DNA of 64,000 bases from NCBI RefSeq assembly GCF_021311115.1, contig NZ_JAJTNP010000004.1:310001-374000 (forward strand). The letters are read 5' to 3'. How positions within the stretch are numbered: the first letter of the stretch is position 1; every line of letters begins with the position of its first letter. The position numbers and the translations under genes are program-made. A model generated the notes under the pieces. The model searched no databases. It was not told the DNA's origin and saw only the letters and a list, made by a program, of their open reading frames with translations. This stretch comes from Chryseobacterium gwangjuense (GTDB lineage Bacteria; Bacteroidota; Bacteroidia; Flavobacteriales; Weeksellaceae). Shown here in pieces: positions 27,111-36,537 of this stretch.

Positions 27111-27144
27111 AAAAAAACGCACCTTTTTTAAGGTGCGTTTTTTT
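27111..27144. terminator. bidirectional terminator
   Basis: A-tract plus ACGCACCTT, a TTTT loop, AAGGTGCGT and a T-tract. Strong stem with T runs in both directions. Probably the original carB terminator; it also serves the convergent gene at 27215-27676. Confidence 0.88.
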
Positions 27145-27214
27145 GTTTTATGTTGTTGAAAAAATATTGAACTTATTAATTTTTAACTGAAGCTGAATAC
27201 TTGAAGTTAAAAAA

Positions 27215-27676
27215 TTATTGCAAAAGAGCCCAAATGCCAACTCCAATACTGGCATAAGCAACAACGGTAATAATATCAGCGATAGGCTGTGAAAAGCGTT
27301 TTTCAGCAATTCTCTCGGCATTGATCTGATTCTTGTGGAATTTCAGAATTTTTTTAGGATTATGAACTGGATGTGCGACCAGACTGTCACTTTCCCATTT
27401 GTCAACTATTACTTTATAGGTTCTACCATCAACGTCAATTCTAACGTTTTTATTAGGGGAAAGTTTCTCCTGAATATTGATAGGTGCTGGTTGCGAATTC
27501 AGATTTGGGGATCCAGCTGTTGTATTTTTCGTTGCAGGAGTATTATTAGAAAGAGCTACACCCTTCTTAGATTCTTGTTTACTATCGATTGTTGGAGTCG
27601 CTGGCTTTTTAACCTGATAAGTATAGCAACTCACAAGAGAAAATAATAAAATGAGAAGATAAATATTCTTTTGCAT
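27215..27676 (-). CDS. hypothetical lipoprotein
   Basis: A 153-residue protein with a lipoprotein signal (MQKNIYLLILLFSLVSC). A Thr/Pro/Ser/Asn-rich linker spans about 25-75. A small conserved-looking domain (VRIDVDGRTYKVIVDKWESD) follows, and a C-terminal hydrophobic segment is at about 133-152 (ADIITVVAYASIGVGIWALL). The lipid anchor plus C-terminal helix suggest a periplasmic, doubly membrane-associated protein. No family recognised. Confidence 0.75.
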   Translation of the reverse strand: MQKNIYLLILLFSLVSCYTYQVKKPATPTIDSKQESKKGVALSNNTPATKNTTAGSPNLNSQPAPINIQEKLSPNKNVRIDVDGRTYKVIVDKWESDSLVAHPVHNPKKILKFHKNQINAERIAEKRFSQPIADIITVVAYASIGVGIWALLQ

Positions 27677-27884
27677 GGGCCAAATTTAAGAATTAAACGG
27701 AATATTCAGCATTTTCTTTTGAAAGATTCAGTATTTTAAAAATTTATTCATGTTGAAAAAAGTAATCCATATTGGTTTCTAAAAATCTGAAACATATTAA
27801 TTTTAGATCTTTTTAAAAATTATTATTTTAATTTGTTGATTTTGTGATATTTATTTATATTTAAATTACATAAATGCATAAAAT

Positions 27885-28313
27885 ATGTCAACACAAAATT
27901 TCTCCTATACTTTCACCACTTCAAAACCGACGAATGAAGTTTTCAACATTTTAATCAATCCTAAACAATGGTGGATGGGTTTACACGATGAAATAATCAC
28001 CGGAAAATCGGAACAGCCCAACGATGTGTTTATTTTTGATGCCGGAAACGGAGTTCATCATACTGAGCAAAAACTGATAGAAGTTATTCCTGATCAAAAG
28101 ATAGTTTGGGAAGTTACAGACAGTAATCTGACTTTTGCCAATAAGACCGATGAATGGACGGGAACGAAAATTGGTTTTGATATTTCTCCAGAAGATAATA
28201 ATACAAGAGTTGTTTTTACTCATGATGGTTTAACTCCGGAATTCGAATGTTATGGTGGCTGCTCAAGTGCGTGGACTCAGTACTTGGAAAAACTCGAAAA
28301 AGAATTGAATTAA
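27885..28313 (+). CDS. SRPBCC (AHSA1/START-like) domain protein
   Basis: A 142-residue single-domain protein of the SRPBCC fold: FSYTFTTSKPTNEVFNIL at the start, IVWEVTDSNL, TKIGFDISPEDNNTRVVFTH, and C-terminal SAWTQYLEKLEKELN. Such proteins bind hydrophobic ligands; the specific role is unknown. Confidence 0.85.
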   Translation: MSTQNFSYTFTTSKPTNEVFNILINPKQWWMGLHDEIITGKSEQPNDVFIFDAGNGVHHTEQKLIEVIPDQKIVWEVTDSNLTFANKTDEWTGTKIGFDISPEDNNTRVVFTHDGLTPEFECYGGCSSAWTQYLEKLEKELN

Positions 28314-28371
28314 AAAGTATTTTTGAGTAATAAAAACTAATAATTTAGAGTATCATCAAATCAAAAAATTC

Positions 28372-28866
28372 ATGACGGAATATAAAGTAAAATCGAGCAA
28401 TTCTTTAGTTTTCGAATTAACCGAAAACGAATCAGTCATCGGGAATTTAAAGTATAAAAGTTGGTTTAGATTCAGTGCTGAATTTGACATTTTAAATTCA
28501 AAATATCAGATTGAGCCGAAAGGTTTTTGGGGAACCACCATTGAGCTTAAAGAAGGGGAAAAAGTGCTTTTGAAATTCAGAATGAACTGGGGCGGAGAAA
28601 TTGTGATTCAGACCTATTTTAATGAAATTAAAAAGGGATATCTTTTTAAGCATAGAGGTATTTTTAAAGACTCATTTGTTCTTACGGACGAAGGAGGAAC
28701 TGAACTTTTAGTGATGAAACCGGATTTGAAATGGCACACTATGAATTATGGATATCAAATTGCAACCTCTGATACTTTCGATACTTTTACCAACAAAGAG
28801 ATATTGCTGATGACTTCCTTACATTGTGCGAATTTTTATATGTCGATGATGATGGCGGGAATGTAA
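28372..28866 (+). CDS. conserved hypothetical protein, beta-rich
   Basis: A 164-residue cytoplasmic-looking protein without a signal peptide. Alternating beta-type segments (SSNSLVFELTENESVIGNL, LLVMKPDLKW) resemble tubby/LURP-one-like barrels, but I cannot confirm the family. It ends with Met-rich SMMMAGM. Confidence 0.65.
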   Translation: MTEYKVKSSNSLVFELTENESVIGNLKYKSWFRFSAEFDILNSKYQIEPKGFWGTTIELKEGEKVLLKFRMNWGGEIVIQTYFNEIKKGYLFKHRGIFKDSFVLTDEGGTELLVMKPDLKWHTMNYGYQIATSDTFDTFTNKEILLMTSLHCANFYMSMMMAGM

Positions 28867-28961
28867 ATGAATCGCATTAAATGAACAGATTAATGGCTAT
28901 AATTTTTTAAACAAACACAAAATGTATATCTTTAGCTATTAATTCATAATAAAAACACCAA

Positions 28962-30113
28962 ATGACGAAACATCAGGAAAGAGTTGCTGAGGTCTATCAT
29001 TTTTTTGACAACAAGGACACTGTTCTAGGATTCAGAAAATTGCTGGATTGTGCCATGGATACTCAGAATATGGAAATTTACAAAGAAGCCATTGAGTTAA
29101 CCGACTGGAAGGAACAATACCCAACTTACACCGAAGACTTGATTGAAAAATCAAAAATTCTTCTTCAAAAAATCGAAAAAATCCCGGTGAAGGAACATTC
29201 ATTGGAAAAATCCGTACTGCGTGCAAGAAATATTTTAAAATCTTACGGAAGCAATCGTTTTTCTTTAGGACCTGTTTCCATGGAGATTAATAAAGGTCAG
29301 GTCTATGGATTGGTAGGAGAGAACGGGAACGGGAAAACAACTCTTTTAAGAATTTTAGCCAAAGAAATTTCTTATAATGAAGGGGATCTACATTATTCTT
29401 TTATCACAGAACCCAAAGATGAGTATGATCTTCGTACAAAACTCGTATATATTCCACAGCGAACTGCAAAATGGTATGGAAGCCTAAAGGATAATTTAAA
29501 ATTTGTTCTGGCAAATTATGGAGTGAAGCCCGAAGAAAATGAAACGAGAACCTTAATGATGATTGCACGCCTCGGGCTTTGGAATTACAAACATCTGAAG
29601 TGGAGCGAGCTTTCTTCCGGGTATAAAATGCGTTTTGAACTGGCAAGAACCCTTCTAAGAAAACCTGAAATTCTGTTGCTGGATGAGCCTTTGGCAAATC
29701 TTGATGTATTGGCGCAGCAGGTAATTCTGGAAGATCTGAAATCAATTGCCAATTCAGTCAACAATCCGATTGCTTTAATTTTAAGCTCACAGCAGTTGTA
29801 CGAAGTGGAAAAAGTCTCAGATAAGGTGATTTTCCTTAAAAACGGACAATATAAAGACAATTCTGAATTAAAAGATGCGGAGAATGATACTTTGATCATA
29901 GAAATCGATACTCCGAATTCCAGAGAAGAATTATTGGAAGTTTTCAACAATTTCAATTTGGAAAAACTCAATTTCAACGGAGGAGTTTATGTAGCCTATT
30001 TTTCGGCAGAAACTGAATTCTATGAGGTAATGGCTGCTCTTGGAAATGCCAAAGCAGAAATTGTGTATATCCGTAATATTTCATCTTCCACAAGAAGGTT
30101 CTTTGTAAGCTAA
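28962..30113 (+). CDS. ABC transporter ATP-binding protein with N-terminal extension
   Basis: A 383-residue ATPase. Walker A is GENGNGKTT (119-127), the signature is LSSGYKMRFELAR, and Walker B is EILLLDEPLANLD. Before the ATPase there are about 80 extra residues, helical and charged (KHQERVAEVYHFFDNKDT...), which is unusual for a stand-alone ATPase. The next gene, 22 bp downstream, encodes a large membrane protein and is the likely partner. Confidence 0.88.
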   Translation: MTKHQERVAEVYHFFDNKDTVLGFRKLLDCAMDTQNMEIYKEAIELTDWKEQYPTYTEDLIEKSKILLQKIEKIPVKEHSLEKSVLRARNILKSYGSNRFSLGPVSMEINKGQVYGLVGENGNGKTTLLRILAKEISYNEGDLHYSFITEPKDEYDLRTKLVYIPQRTAKWYGSLKDNLKFVLANYGVKPEENETRTLMMIARLGLWNYKHLKWSELSSGYKMRFELARTLLRKPEILLLDEPLANLDVLAQQVILEDLKSIANSVNNPIALILSSQQLYEVEKVSDKVIFLKNGQYKDNSELKDAENDTLIIEIDTPNSREELLEVFNNFNLEKLNFNGGVYVAYFSAETEFYEVMAALGNAKAEIVYIRNISSSTRRFFVS

Positions 30114-30135
30114 ATTCTTTTAATTCTGACAAAAA

Positions 30136-31980
30136 ATGCAAAAAATATATAAATTCAATCAATATGTACTCGAAAAATATCCTACCGTCTGGAACACTAA
30201 AATTATCTGGATGCTTTTGGCGAGTATTGTCGTTCATATTTTGTTCTTTATCATTGGGTATCTTTCCCATGTGAATCCTGTCTCGCTTCAGAAATTTGAG
30301 GTAAAAGACGATTATTTCAGAGACGGAATGATTTTCATTCATTTGATCATCTCCATTCTAATGATGGTAGGCTGGCTGATTATGATGTTTAAAAACAATG
30401 CGTTCAAAAACTTTTATCCTTCCTCAAAAAGTAAATTGTTTTTACAGTTTGTACAGTATTTTATCATTATTTTTTCGTGTACAACATTCTATTTTTCTTA
30501 TATGACGGGTTTTAAGATGTTTATTAAAAATAAATATCCCGATAAAGAAATGATTGGAAACATTGATGTCATTAATAAAGCAATGCCGTTTGTTTCTCAG
30601 GAACTGAATGGGTATACTTTAGACAACCGAAAATATCCGAAACTATTTAATGATCTTTATTGTGAAACGAATATCAATGAAATAGACAGAAATAAGAAAT
30701 ATTTTGTGTATTACAATAAAGTGTATCAGTTTTACTCATTATTTTCTAAGGTATCTTATAAAAAAGATAAAAACAATAATTATATGTTCCCTGAAAAAGT
30801 GAATAGAAACTTATTGGCTTTTTCGGAAAATAAGGATAATTGCGAGGTGTTTTATTTCAAAAAAGAGGTGGTAGATGCTTCGTCCTACATTAGGACAACA
30901 GGCTTAAGTTATTATAATTTTTCAGATGTTTTTTATGATAATACGTTGAATTCCGTACCGGATTATTCAAGAAATGTATATCATGAAATAACGATTGAAG
31001 AAGATGCTAAAAATTACCAAAACAAAAGAGCTTTTGAAGTCAATAAAAACGTAGTAGAACTTTTAGACAAGAAAAATCCGGTTGAAGTGGAGAAACTTTT
31101 AAGCCAATTTTTAAAAATTTCAAAAGAACTCGGAATTAAAAATAATTTAGAAGCCAAAGAATGGACAAAAATGATTGCCTCTCCTCAAAACCCAAATTTT
31201 GAAGTCAGGTATTTCATCAGAAAATTTGAGAAAACAAGTGAAGGTGACGATCTTCCGGCGGAAGCGGGTTATGCAGACGCTGTAATAGATTCCACTGCAG
31301 TGGTGGCAGATAACGGAACCATTGTAAATGATACGGTTACCATAAAAACATTTAATCCTGAAATAAATAAAGAAATTTCTCCGGAGCAGTTTTATAAAAA
31401 CAACCTTACAGATTACTATTATTATACGGATAATCTTAAAGATGTCCTTACCAATGTGGATACGATGAAGTCTTATGATTTCTTTTCAGAAAACATTCAT
31501 ATTTATATTTGGATTGCGTTTTTTCTCTCCACATTTATTCTCAGTTTTAGAATTACCGGGCTTAAATCTCTTTTGTTCAGCTTAATTACAGCAGGAGTAT
31601 TGACTTTGGCAGTAACTTTACTTACGGTGTTATATTCTGTAATGGTAGGAGGAAGAGAAGAGTTTTTTGCGGTCTATTTCCTGCTAATTCTCTCTTTGTT
31701 TATTTTGGCGGTTCCTATTTTTAAAATGAATACATTCAATAAACTGATCACTTCAATCTTTGTTAATATATCCATGAACGGATTTGTATTGTTTGTTCTT
31801 TTATTGTTCGGAATTATTTCACTGCATCAAAGAACAGCTTGTCGAAATACCTATGAAGACTGCAAAACAATTGTTGAGTATCTGGATTTTAAATTAAGCT
31901 ATATTATTTTGATTTGTGGTTTCGTATTTATCTATTTATACACTTCCATTCTTCAAAAATGGAAAGCAAGACCCCAATAA
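30136..31980 (+). CDS. membrane protein, probable permease partner of the ABC ATPase
   Basis: A 614-residue protein. Hydrophobic segments lie near residues 24-46, 68-90 and 100-125, followed by a polar, probably extracytoplasmic domain of about 330 residues (130-455), then five or so further segments (about 465-610). This four-plus-four-like split with a large outer loop resembles ABC-2/FtsX-like exporters in general layout, but no family motif is recognised. Same direction, 22 bp from the ATPase. Confidence 0.75.
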   Translation: MQKIYKFNQYVLEKYPTVWNTKIIWMLLASIVVHILFFIIGYLSHVNPVSLQKFEVKDDYFRDGMIFIHLIISILMMVGWLIMMFKNNAFKNFYPSSKSKLFLQFVQYFIIIFSCTTFYFSYMTGFKMFIKNKYPDKEMIGNIDVINKAMPFVSQELNGYTLDNRKYPKLFNDLYCETNINEIDRNKKYFVYYNKVYQFYSLFSKVSYKKDKNNNYMFPEKVNRNLLAFSENKDNCEVFYFKKEVVDASSYIRTTGLSYYNFSDVFYDNTLNSVPDYSRNVYHEITIEEDAKNYQNKRAFEVNKNVVELLDKKNPVEVEKLLSQFLKISKELGIKNNLEAKEWTKMIASPQNPNFEVRYFIRKFEKTSEGDDLPAEAGYADAVIDSTAVVADNGTIVNDTVTIKTFNPEINKEISPEQFYKNNLTDYYYYTDNLKDVLTNVDTMKSYDFFSENIHIYIWIAFFLSTFILSFRITGLKSLLFSLITAGVLTLAVTLLTVLYSVMVGGREEFFAVYFLLILSLFILAVPIFKMNTFNKLITSIFVNISMNGFVLFVLLLFGIISLHQRTACRNTYEDCKTIVEYLDFKLSYIILICGFVFIYLYTSILQKWKARPQ

Positions 31981-32002
31981 CTTCTAAAAAAGAAATATAT
32001 TT

Positions 32003-32032
32003 AAACCTCGTAAGGAAACTTATGAGGTTTTT
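32003..32032 (+). terminator. intrinsic terminator behind the ABC operon
   Basis: AAACCTCGTAAG, GAAA loop, CTTATGAGGTTT, then TTTT. One mismatch pair. It ends 19 bp before the Crp/Fnr start codon. Confidence 0.8.
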
Positions 32033-32050
32033 AATTGTAAAAAAAATTCT

Positions 32051-32575
32051 GTGGATATCATTCAAACATTGCTCAATGCAGATCTTTTTCAGGATAAAAA
32101 GGTCGTTCAGCGGCATCAGTTCATCAAAACAAAAGGAGAAACGGATACCCATATTTATTTTATAGATAATGGGAGTGTCCGGATTTTCATGATGGATGAA
32201 GATGAAGAGAGAACGATCCGTTTTGGATATTCGGGAAATATTATTGTTTCCTTAGATTCGTTTTTATCAGGAAAACCATCCGATTTTTATATCCAAGCCA
32301 TTAAAAAAACAGAGGTGAGAATCGCTTCAAAAAATGATTTTTACCAATTTATACAATCCAGTGAAGAACATCTTAAACTATGGATTTTGGTATTGGAAGA
32401 TCTGGTCTTGCAACAGCTTGAGAGAGAAAAAGATTTGCTGATCAATTCTCCACAGGAACGGCTGGAAAGAGTATTGAAAAGAAGTCCGAAACTCTTTCAG
32501 GAAATTCCTCAAAAATATATTGCTAACTACTTAAGAATGTCTCCAGAAACTCTTTCAAGGCTTAAAAAATCTTGA
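32051..32575 (+). CDS. Crp/Fnr family transcriptional regulator
   Basis: A 174-residue regulator, GTG start at 32051 (read as MDIIQTLLNADLFQ). A cyclic-nucleotide-binding-like beta roll (THIYFIDNGSVRIFMMDEDE) is followed by a C-terminal HTH (QKYIANYLRMSPETLSRLKK). It is slightly short, and the wing after the HTH is minimal, as in many Bacteroidota Crp-like proteins that lie next to a DinB gene. Ligand unknown. Confidence 0.85.
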   Translation: MDIIQTLLNADLFQDKKVVQRHQFIKTKGETDTHIYFIDNGSVRIFMMDEDEERTIRFGYSGNIIVSLDSFLSGKPSDFYIQAIKKTEVRIASKNDFYQFIQSSEEHLKLWILVLEDLVLQQLEREKDLLINSPQERLERVLKRSPKLFQEIPQKYIANYLRMSPETLSRLKKS

Positions 32576-32629
32576 GTTCAATCAAGATTTAATCGAGTTT
32601 TAAATAAGAAATTTGCATAAAAAACAACA

Positions 32630-33178
32630 ATGAAAATTTCTACCTATCCATTAATCGTTGATTTAAAAAATACCACTCAGGAAAATCTACGGTTTGCAGA
32701 AAGCTTACTGCAGAAAACCGATGATATTCTTAATAAAAGGCTGTCAGAAGAAAGTTGGAGCACGCTGGAATGTTTTGAACATCTCAATCGGTATGGAGAT
32801 TTTTATATTCCTGAGATCAGCCAGAGAATTTCATCTTCCGGGACGTCTTTCAATCAGATTTTCAAACCCGGGATTTTAGGGAATTATTTTGCAAAAAGCA
32901 TGCTTCCAAAGGAGAAATTAAATACAATGAAAACTTTGAAAAGCATGAATCCTATTCATAGCGAATTAAGTAAAAAAGTGATTCTGGAATTTATCAGACA
33001 ACAAAATCAGCTATTGGATTTGCTGGAAAAAGCGAAGCATGTAGATATCAACAAAACAAAAACCAGTATAAGTATTTCTAGATTAATTAAACTGAAATTA
33101 GGCGATACATTCCGTTTTGTGATTTATCATAATCTGAGACATGTTGAACAGGCAAAAAGAATTTTGAATATGGCCTGA
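32630..33178 (+). CDS. DinB family protein
   Basis: A 182-residue four-helix-bundle protein with three metal-ligand histidines: ECFEHLNRYGDFY in helix 2 and the C-terminal IYHNLRHVEQAKRIL. DinB proteins are putative metal-dependent thiol transferases. It lies 54 bp after the Crp/Fnr gene and is probably its target or co-transcribed. Confidence 0.88.
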   Translation: MKISTYPLIVDLKNTTQENLRFAESLLQKTDDILNKRLSEESWSTLECFEHLNRYGDFYIPEISQRISSSGTSFNQIFKPGILGNYFAKSMLPKEKLNTMKTLKSMNPIHSELSKKVILEFIRQQNQLLDLLEKAKHVDINKTKTSISISRLIKLKLGDTFRFVIYHNLRHVEQAKRILNMA

Positions 33179-33377
33179 TGTACTTTTTTACGCAAAGATT
33201 TGTCAATAATCAACTTAATTTTAAGGAGCAAAGGGATTATCAATTTCATTGATTGATGAAGGTTGTCTTTTAAGTGATATTGTTGGCTTTCTTTATGTTT
33301 AAGCTTCTGATCAAATTCAATTAAAATTATTTATATTTCAATACTTAGATTTCTGAATTTTATCTAATTTTAATTCA

Positions 33378-33890
33378 ATGGAAATCATACATCGAAAAAC
33401 CATCCAAACTCCACTCGGAGAAATGTTTGCCTGCGCCGTTGATGAAGGAATATGTCTGTTGGAATTTACAGACAGAAAAAACATGGAAAAGCAGTTCAAA
33501 GCTTTAGCAACAGTTTTAAATGCTGAAATTATTGAAAAAGATCATCAACATTTCAACCAGCTGGAAAAAGAATTAACCGAATATTTTGAAGGAAAAAGAG
33601 AACGGTTTGAAACTCCTTTATTCATTACCGGTACAGAGTTTCAGAAAAAAGTCTGGCAATTACTGAGAGCAATTCCGATGGGAGAGATAAGAACCTACAA
33701 ACAGCAGTCGGAATTTCTGGGAAATCCGAAAGCAATTCGTGCTGTTGGAACTGCAAATGGCATCAATAAAATTGCGATTTTAATTCCCTGTCACCGCGTT
33801 ATTGGCTCCAATGGCGAGCTGGTAGGCTATGCAGGAGGAATCTGGAGAAAGCAAAAATTATTGGAATTGGAGAAGGCTATTCTGTTTTGA
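33378..33890 (+). CDS. ogt: methylated-DNA--protein-cysteine methyltransferase
   Basis: A 170-residue suicide repair protein that removes O6-alkyl groups from guanine. The acceptor Cys138 is in ILIPCHRVIG; the winged-helix region has RAVGTANG. The N-terminal domain is reduced, as in Ogt-type enzymes, with no Ada regulatory part. Confidence 0.94.
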   Translation: MEIIHRKTIQTPLGEMFACAVDEGICLLEFTDRKNMEKQFKALATVLNAEIIEKDHQHFNQLEKELTEYFEGKRERFETPLFITGTEFQKKVWQLLRAIPMGEIRTYKQQSEFLGNPKAIRAVGTANGINKIAILIPCHRVIGSNGELVGYAGGIWRKQKLLELEKAILF

Positions 33891-33918
33891 TTTTGTAATT
33901 TTAAACAAAAATTTACAC

Positions 33919-34524
33919 GTGAAGAAGTTACTATTTGCACTTTGCATATCAACATCAGTTTTTAGTTTTGCTCAAGATTATTCTGTACCGGCAGTAAGTC
34001 CGCGTCAGAAAGTAGAACAACAGTTTTCAATGTCTAAAATTACGGTGGATTACGGTAGACCGGGAGTAAAAGGTCGTAAAATATTTGGTGACTTGGTGCC
34101 TTACGGACAGGTTTGGAGAGCAGGAGCCAACTCATCTACAAAAATTACTTTCGGACAATCAATTAACTTCGGAGGGAAAGTAGTTCCGGCGGGAACATAC
34201 GGTTTATTTATCGTTCCGACTGAAAAAGAATGGAAAGTTATTCTGAATAAAGATTTCCAGCAGTGGGGAGCTTATACCTACGACCCGAAACAGGATGTGG
34301 TAGATGTTGTGGTTCCTGTAAACAAATTGTCGGATAAGCAAGAGTGGTTTGAAATTACTTTAAATCCTATGGATGAAAATACAGGGAATTTAGTCATCAA
34401 ATGGGATAATTCTCAGGCAGAGGTAAGCTTAAAACCCGCAAAATTGGATGCTGTTATTAAAATTTCAGACAAACTGAAAGAAATTAAAAAGATAGAGTCG
34501 GATGCAGCAAAAGCTAAGAGCTAA
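33919..34524 (+). CDS. DUF2911 secreted protein
   Basis: A 201-residue protein starting with GTG at 33919: VKKLLFALCISTSVFSFAQ is a signal peptide. The DUF2911 core is easily seen: VDYGRPGVKGRKIFGDLVPY, VWRAGANSSTKITF, VPAGTYGLFIVP. Periplasmic or secreted; function unknown. It lies 28 bp after the MGMT gene. Confidence 0.88.
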   Translation: MKKLLFALCISTSVFSFAQDYSVPAVSPRQKVEQQFSMSKITVDYGRPGVKGRKIFGDLVPYGQVWRAGANSSTKITFGQSINFGGKVVPAGTYGLFIVPTEKEWKVILNKDFQQWGAYTYDPKQDVVDVVVPVNKLSDKQEWFEITLNPMDENTGNLVIKWDNSQAEVSLKPAKLDAVIKISDKLKEIKKIESDAAKAKS

Positions 34525-34555
34525 TTCTGGTCTGATTTAAACGTATTACTTACAG

Positions 34556-35083
34556 ATGAAATTTTCTATACAAACCCTTTTAGAAAATCAAGAATATCAA
34601 TTAATCCCCTTACAGCAAGGGGATTTTGAATCTCTATACGAAGTGGCTTCCGATCCTCAAGTTTGGCAGCAACACCCGAATAAAGACCGTTACCAGCGGG
34701 AAATTTTTGAAAACTTTTTTAAAGGAGCCATGGAAAGCAAAGGGGCTTTTAAAATTGTTGAAAAATCGACCGGTGATATTTTGGGAAGCACCCGTTTCTA
34801 TGATTTTGATGAACATAAAAACAGTATTTTCATAGGCTACACATTTTACGGAACAAAATCCTGGGGAAAAGGGATTAATCCTAAGATCAAAAAACTAATG
34901 CTCGATTATATTTTTCAGTTTGTGGACGTAGTCTATTTTCATATCGGAAAAGAGAATTTCCGTTCACAAATTGCTTTAGAAAGAATTGGAGGACGGAGAA
35001 TTGCGGAACAAGAGGTTGCTTATTTCGGGGAACCGACGAGAACCAATTTTGTCTATGAAATTAAAAAAGAAAACTGGAAATGA
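34556..35083 (+). CDS. GNAT acetyltransferase, RimJ/RimL type
   Basis: A 175-residue N-acetyltransferase with LIPLQQGDFESLYEVASDPQ, GYTFYGTKSWGKGINPKIKKLM (acetyl-CoA loop region) and FHIGKENFRSQIALERIGG. The substrate is probably a protein N-terminus or small amine; not identifiable. Overlaps the cupin gene by 4 bp. Confidence 0.88.
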   Translation: MKFSIQTLLENQEYQLIPLQQGDFESLYEVASDPQVWQQHPNKDRYQREIFENFFKGAMESKGAFKIVEKSTGDILGSTRFYDFDEHKNSIFIGYTFYGTKSWGKGINPKIKKLMLDYIFQFVDVVYFHIGKENFRSQIALERIGGRRIAEQEVAYFGEPTRTNFVYEIKKENWK

Positions 35084-35451
35084 AAAAGTATACAATTCAA
35101 AAATCCCCGTTTGTAGTTCCTACAACAGACGGAAAATTAATAGAAGAACACTGGGGAAATTCAACTCAGAATTCTAATATCTCAATTGCTCATATGGTGG
35201 CACCACCGGATTGGAGTGAACCGCATCAGACTCCCGAATTTGATGAGTTTACGATTATTATTTCGGGCAAAAAGCAGTTTGAAATTGACGGAGAAACCGT
35301 TACCTTAGAAAAAGGTCAGAGTATTTTAATTGAAAAAGGAGCAAGAATCCGTTACAGCAATCCGTTTTCTGAACCTTGCGAATATATCGCCATTTGCCTT
35401 CCTGCGTTTTCTATGGAATTGGTAAATAGGGAAGAGGAAGGGGTGGATTAG
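35080..35451 (+). CDS. cupin domain protein
   Basis: A 123-residue single cupin: HQTPEFDEFTIIISGKKQFE and LEKGQSILIEKGARIRYSNP. Histidine and glutamate ligands of motif 1 are partly kept (H...E..E). It is translationally coupled to the GNAT gene by a 4-bp overlap. Function unknown. Confidence 0.85.
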   Translation: MKKYTIQKSPFVVPTTDGKLIEEHWGNSTQNSNISIAHMVAPPDWSEPHQTPEFDEFTIIISGKKQFEIDGETVTLEKGQSILIEKGARIRYSNPFSEPCEYIAICLPAFSMELVNREEEGVD

Positions 35452-35520
35452 TAAAGTAAATCTGTTTAAAAACTCTTCAAATCGTAATATAATTACTTTA
35501 AATTGAAATATATTAAACAG

Positions 35521-35647
35521 CCTTTTGTCATTCCGAATACAGCAAAGCGAAATGAAGAATCTATCTTAATCATCTTAACTTCTTAAATGAAACTTAATGG
35601 TTAAAATAAAATGTAGAGATTCTTCCTAACGTCAGAATGACAAAAGG
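35521..35647. repeat. intergenic hairpin repeat with perfect ends
   Basis: CCTTTTGTCATTC at the left is exactly mirrored by GAATGACAAAAGG at the right, with GAAGAATCTA/TAGAGATTCTTCC arms inside. Best-preserved copy of the family seen at 18244 and 22702. It lies between the convergent cupin and hydrolase genes. Confidence 0.75.
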
Positions 35648-35659
35648 ACTACTTTATTT

Positions 35660-36403
35660 TTATTTCAGTATTTCTTTCAAAAATAAAAGAGTGTGATTCC
35701 ATGCTCTTTTGGCCATCACTTCATTATAATCCGGTGATTTTGGATCTGTAAACGTATGTTTGGAATGCGCATACGTGATGATCTGCCAATCTGCATTTCC
35801 GTCATTCATTTCCTTAATCAAACCATTGTAGTCTTCCGGAGTTACACTTTTGTCATCGGCAGGGTTTTCAACTAGAATTTTAGTAGAAATAGGTCCGTTT
35901 ACTCTATCTCTGTCTTTTCCAATGCTTCCGTGAATGGAAACAACTCCTGCAACAGGTAAACTTCCTCTTGCGGACTCCAAAGCTCCTGTGCCGCCAAAAC
36001 AATATCCTATGATTGCAATTTTATCAGAAACCGCTCCGTTTTTCTTTAATTCTTCCAAAGCCAGAGTGATTCTCTTCTGATAGGCTTCGTAATTTTTCTT
36101 GAAATATCCCGAATTTTTCGCTGCAGTATCCATATTCGTCGGAATATTGCCTTCTCCGTAAATATCTGCTATAAAAGCAACATAGCCTTGTTTTTCTAAT
36201 TCCAGAGCTGCTGTTTTTGCTTCATCGTCAATTCCTTTCCATGCGGGAAGAATCAAAACTCCGGGAAGTTTTTTTCCTGCATTGGAAGTCACTAAACCAT
36301 TCAGCTTTTGAGAACCATCCTGATAAGAAACCGGTTTAAGATTTTGGCTGAAAACCGTTCCTGAGGTTATTAGAAATGCTGTGAGTAAGATAGATCGTAT
36401 CAT
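35660..36403 (-). CDS. secreted dienelactone hydrolase family protein
   Basis: A 247-residue alpha/beta hydrolase with a signal peptide (MIRSILLTAFLITSGTVFSQ). The nucleophile elbow is GYCFGG, a cysteine as in dienelactone hydrolases; the later Asp and His (VENPADDKSVTP, YAHSKHTFTD) complete a triad. Probably periplasmic; natural substrate unknown. Confidence 0.88.
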   Translation of the reverse strand: MIRSILLTAFLITSGTVFSQNLKPVSYQDGSQKLNGLVTSNAGKKLPGVLILPAWKGIDDEAKTAALELEKQGYVAFIADIYGEGNIPTNMDTAAKNSGYFKKNYEAYQKRITLALEELKKNGAVSDKIAIIGYCFGGTGALESARGSLPVAGVVSIHGSIGKDRDRVNGPISTKILVENPADDKSVTPEDYNGLIKEMNDGNADWQIITYAHSKHTFTDPKSPDYNEVMAKRAWNHTLLFLKEILK

Positions 36404-36537
36404 ATTTTGTTATTTGATGAAAGTTATTAACACAAATATCACTACTAATAATTGGTAGAATTAGTGAAATTGAGTATTTGCTCTTTCGAAATTAGTAAAA
36501 ATAAGCAAGAATAACGACTAAAGAATGTTATACTATC

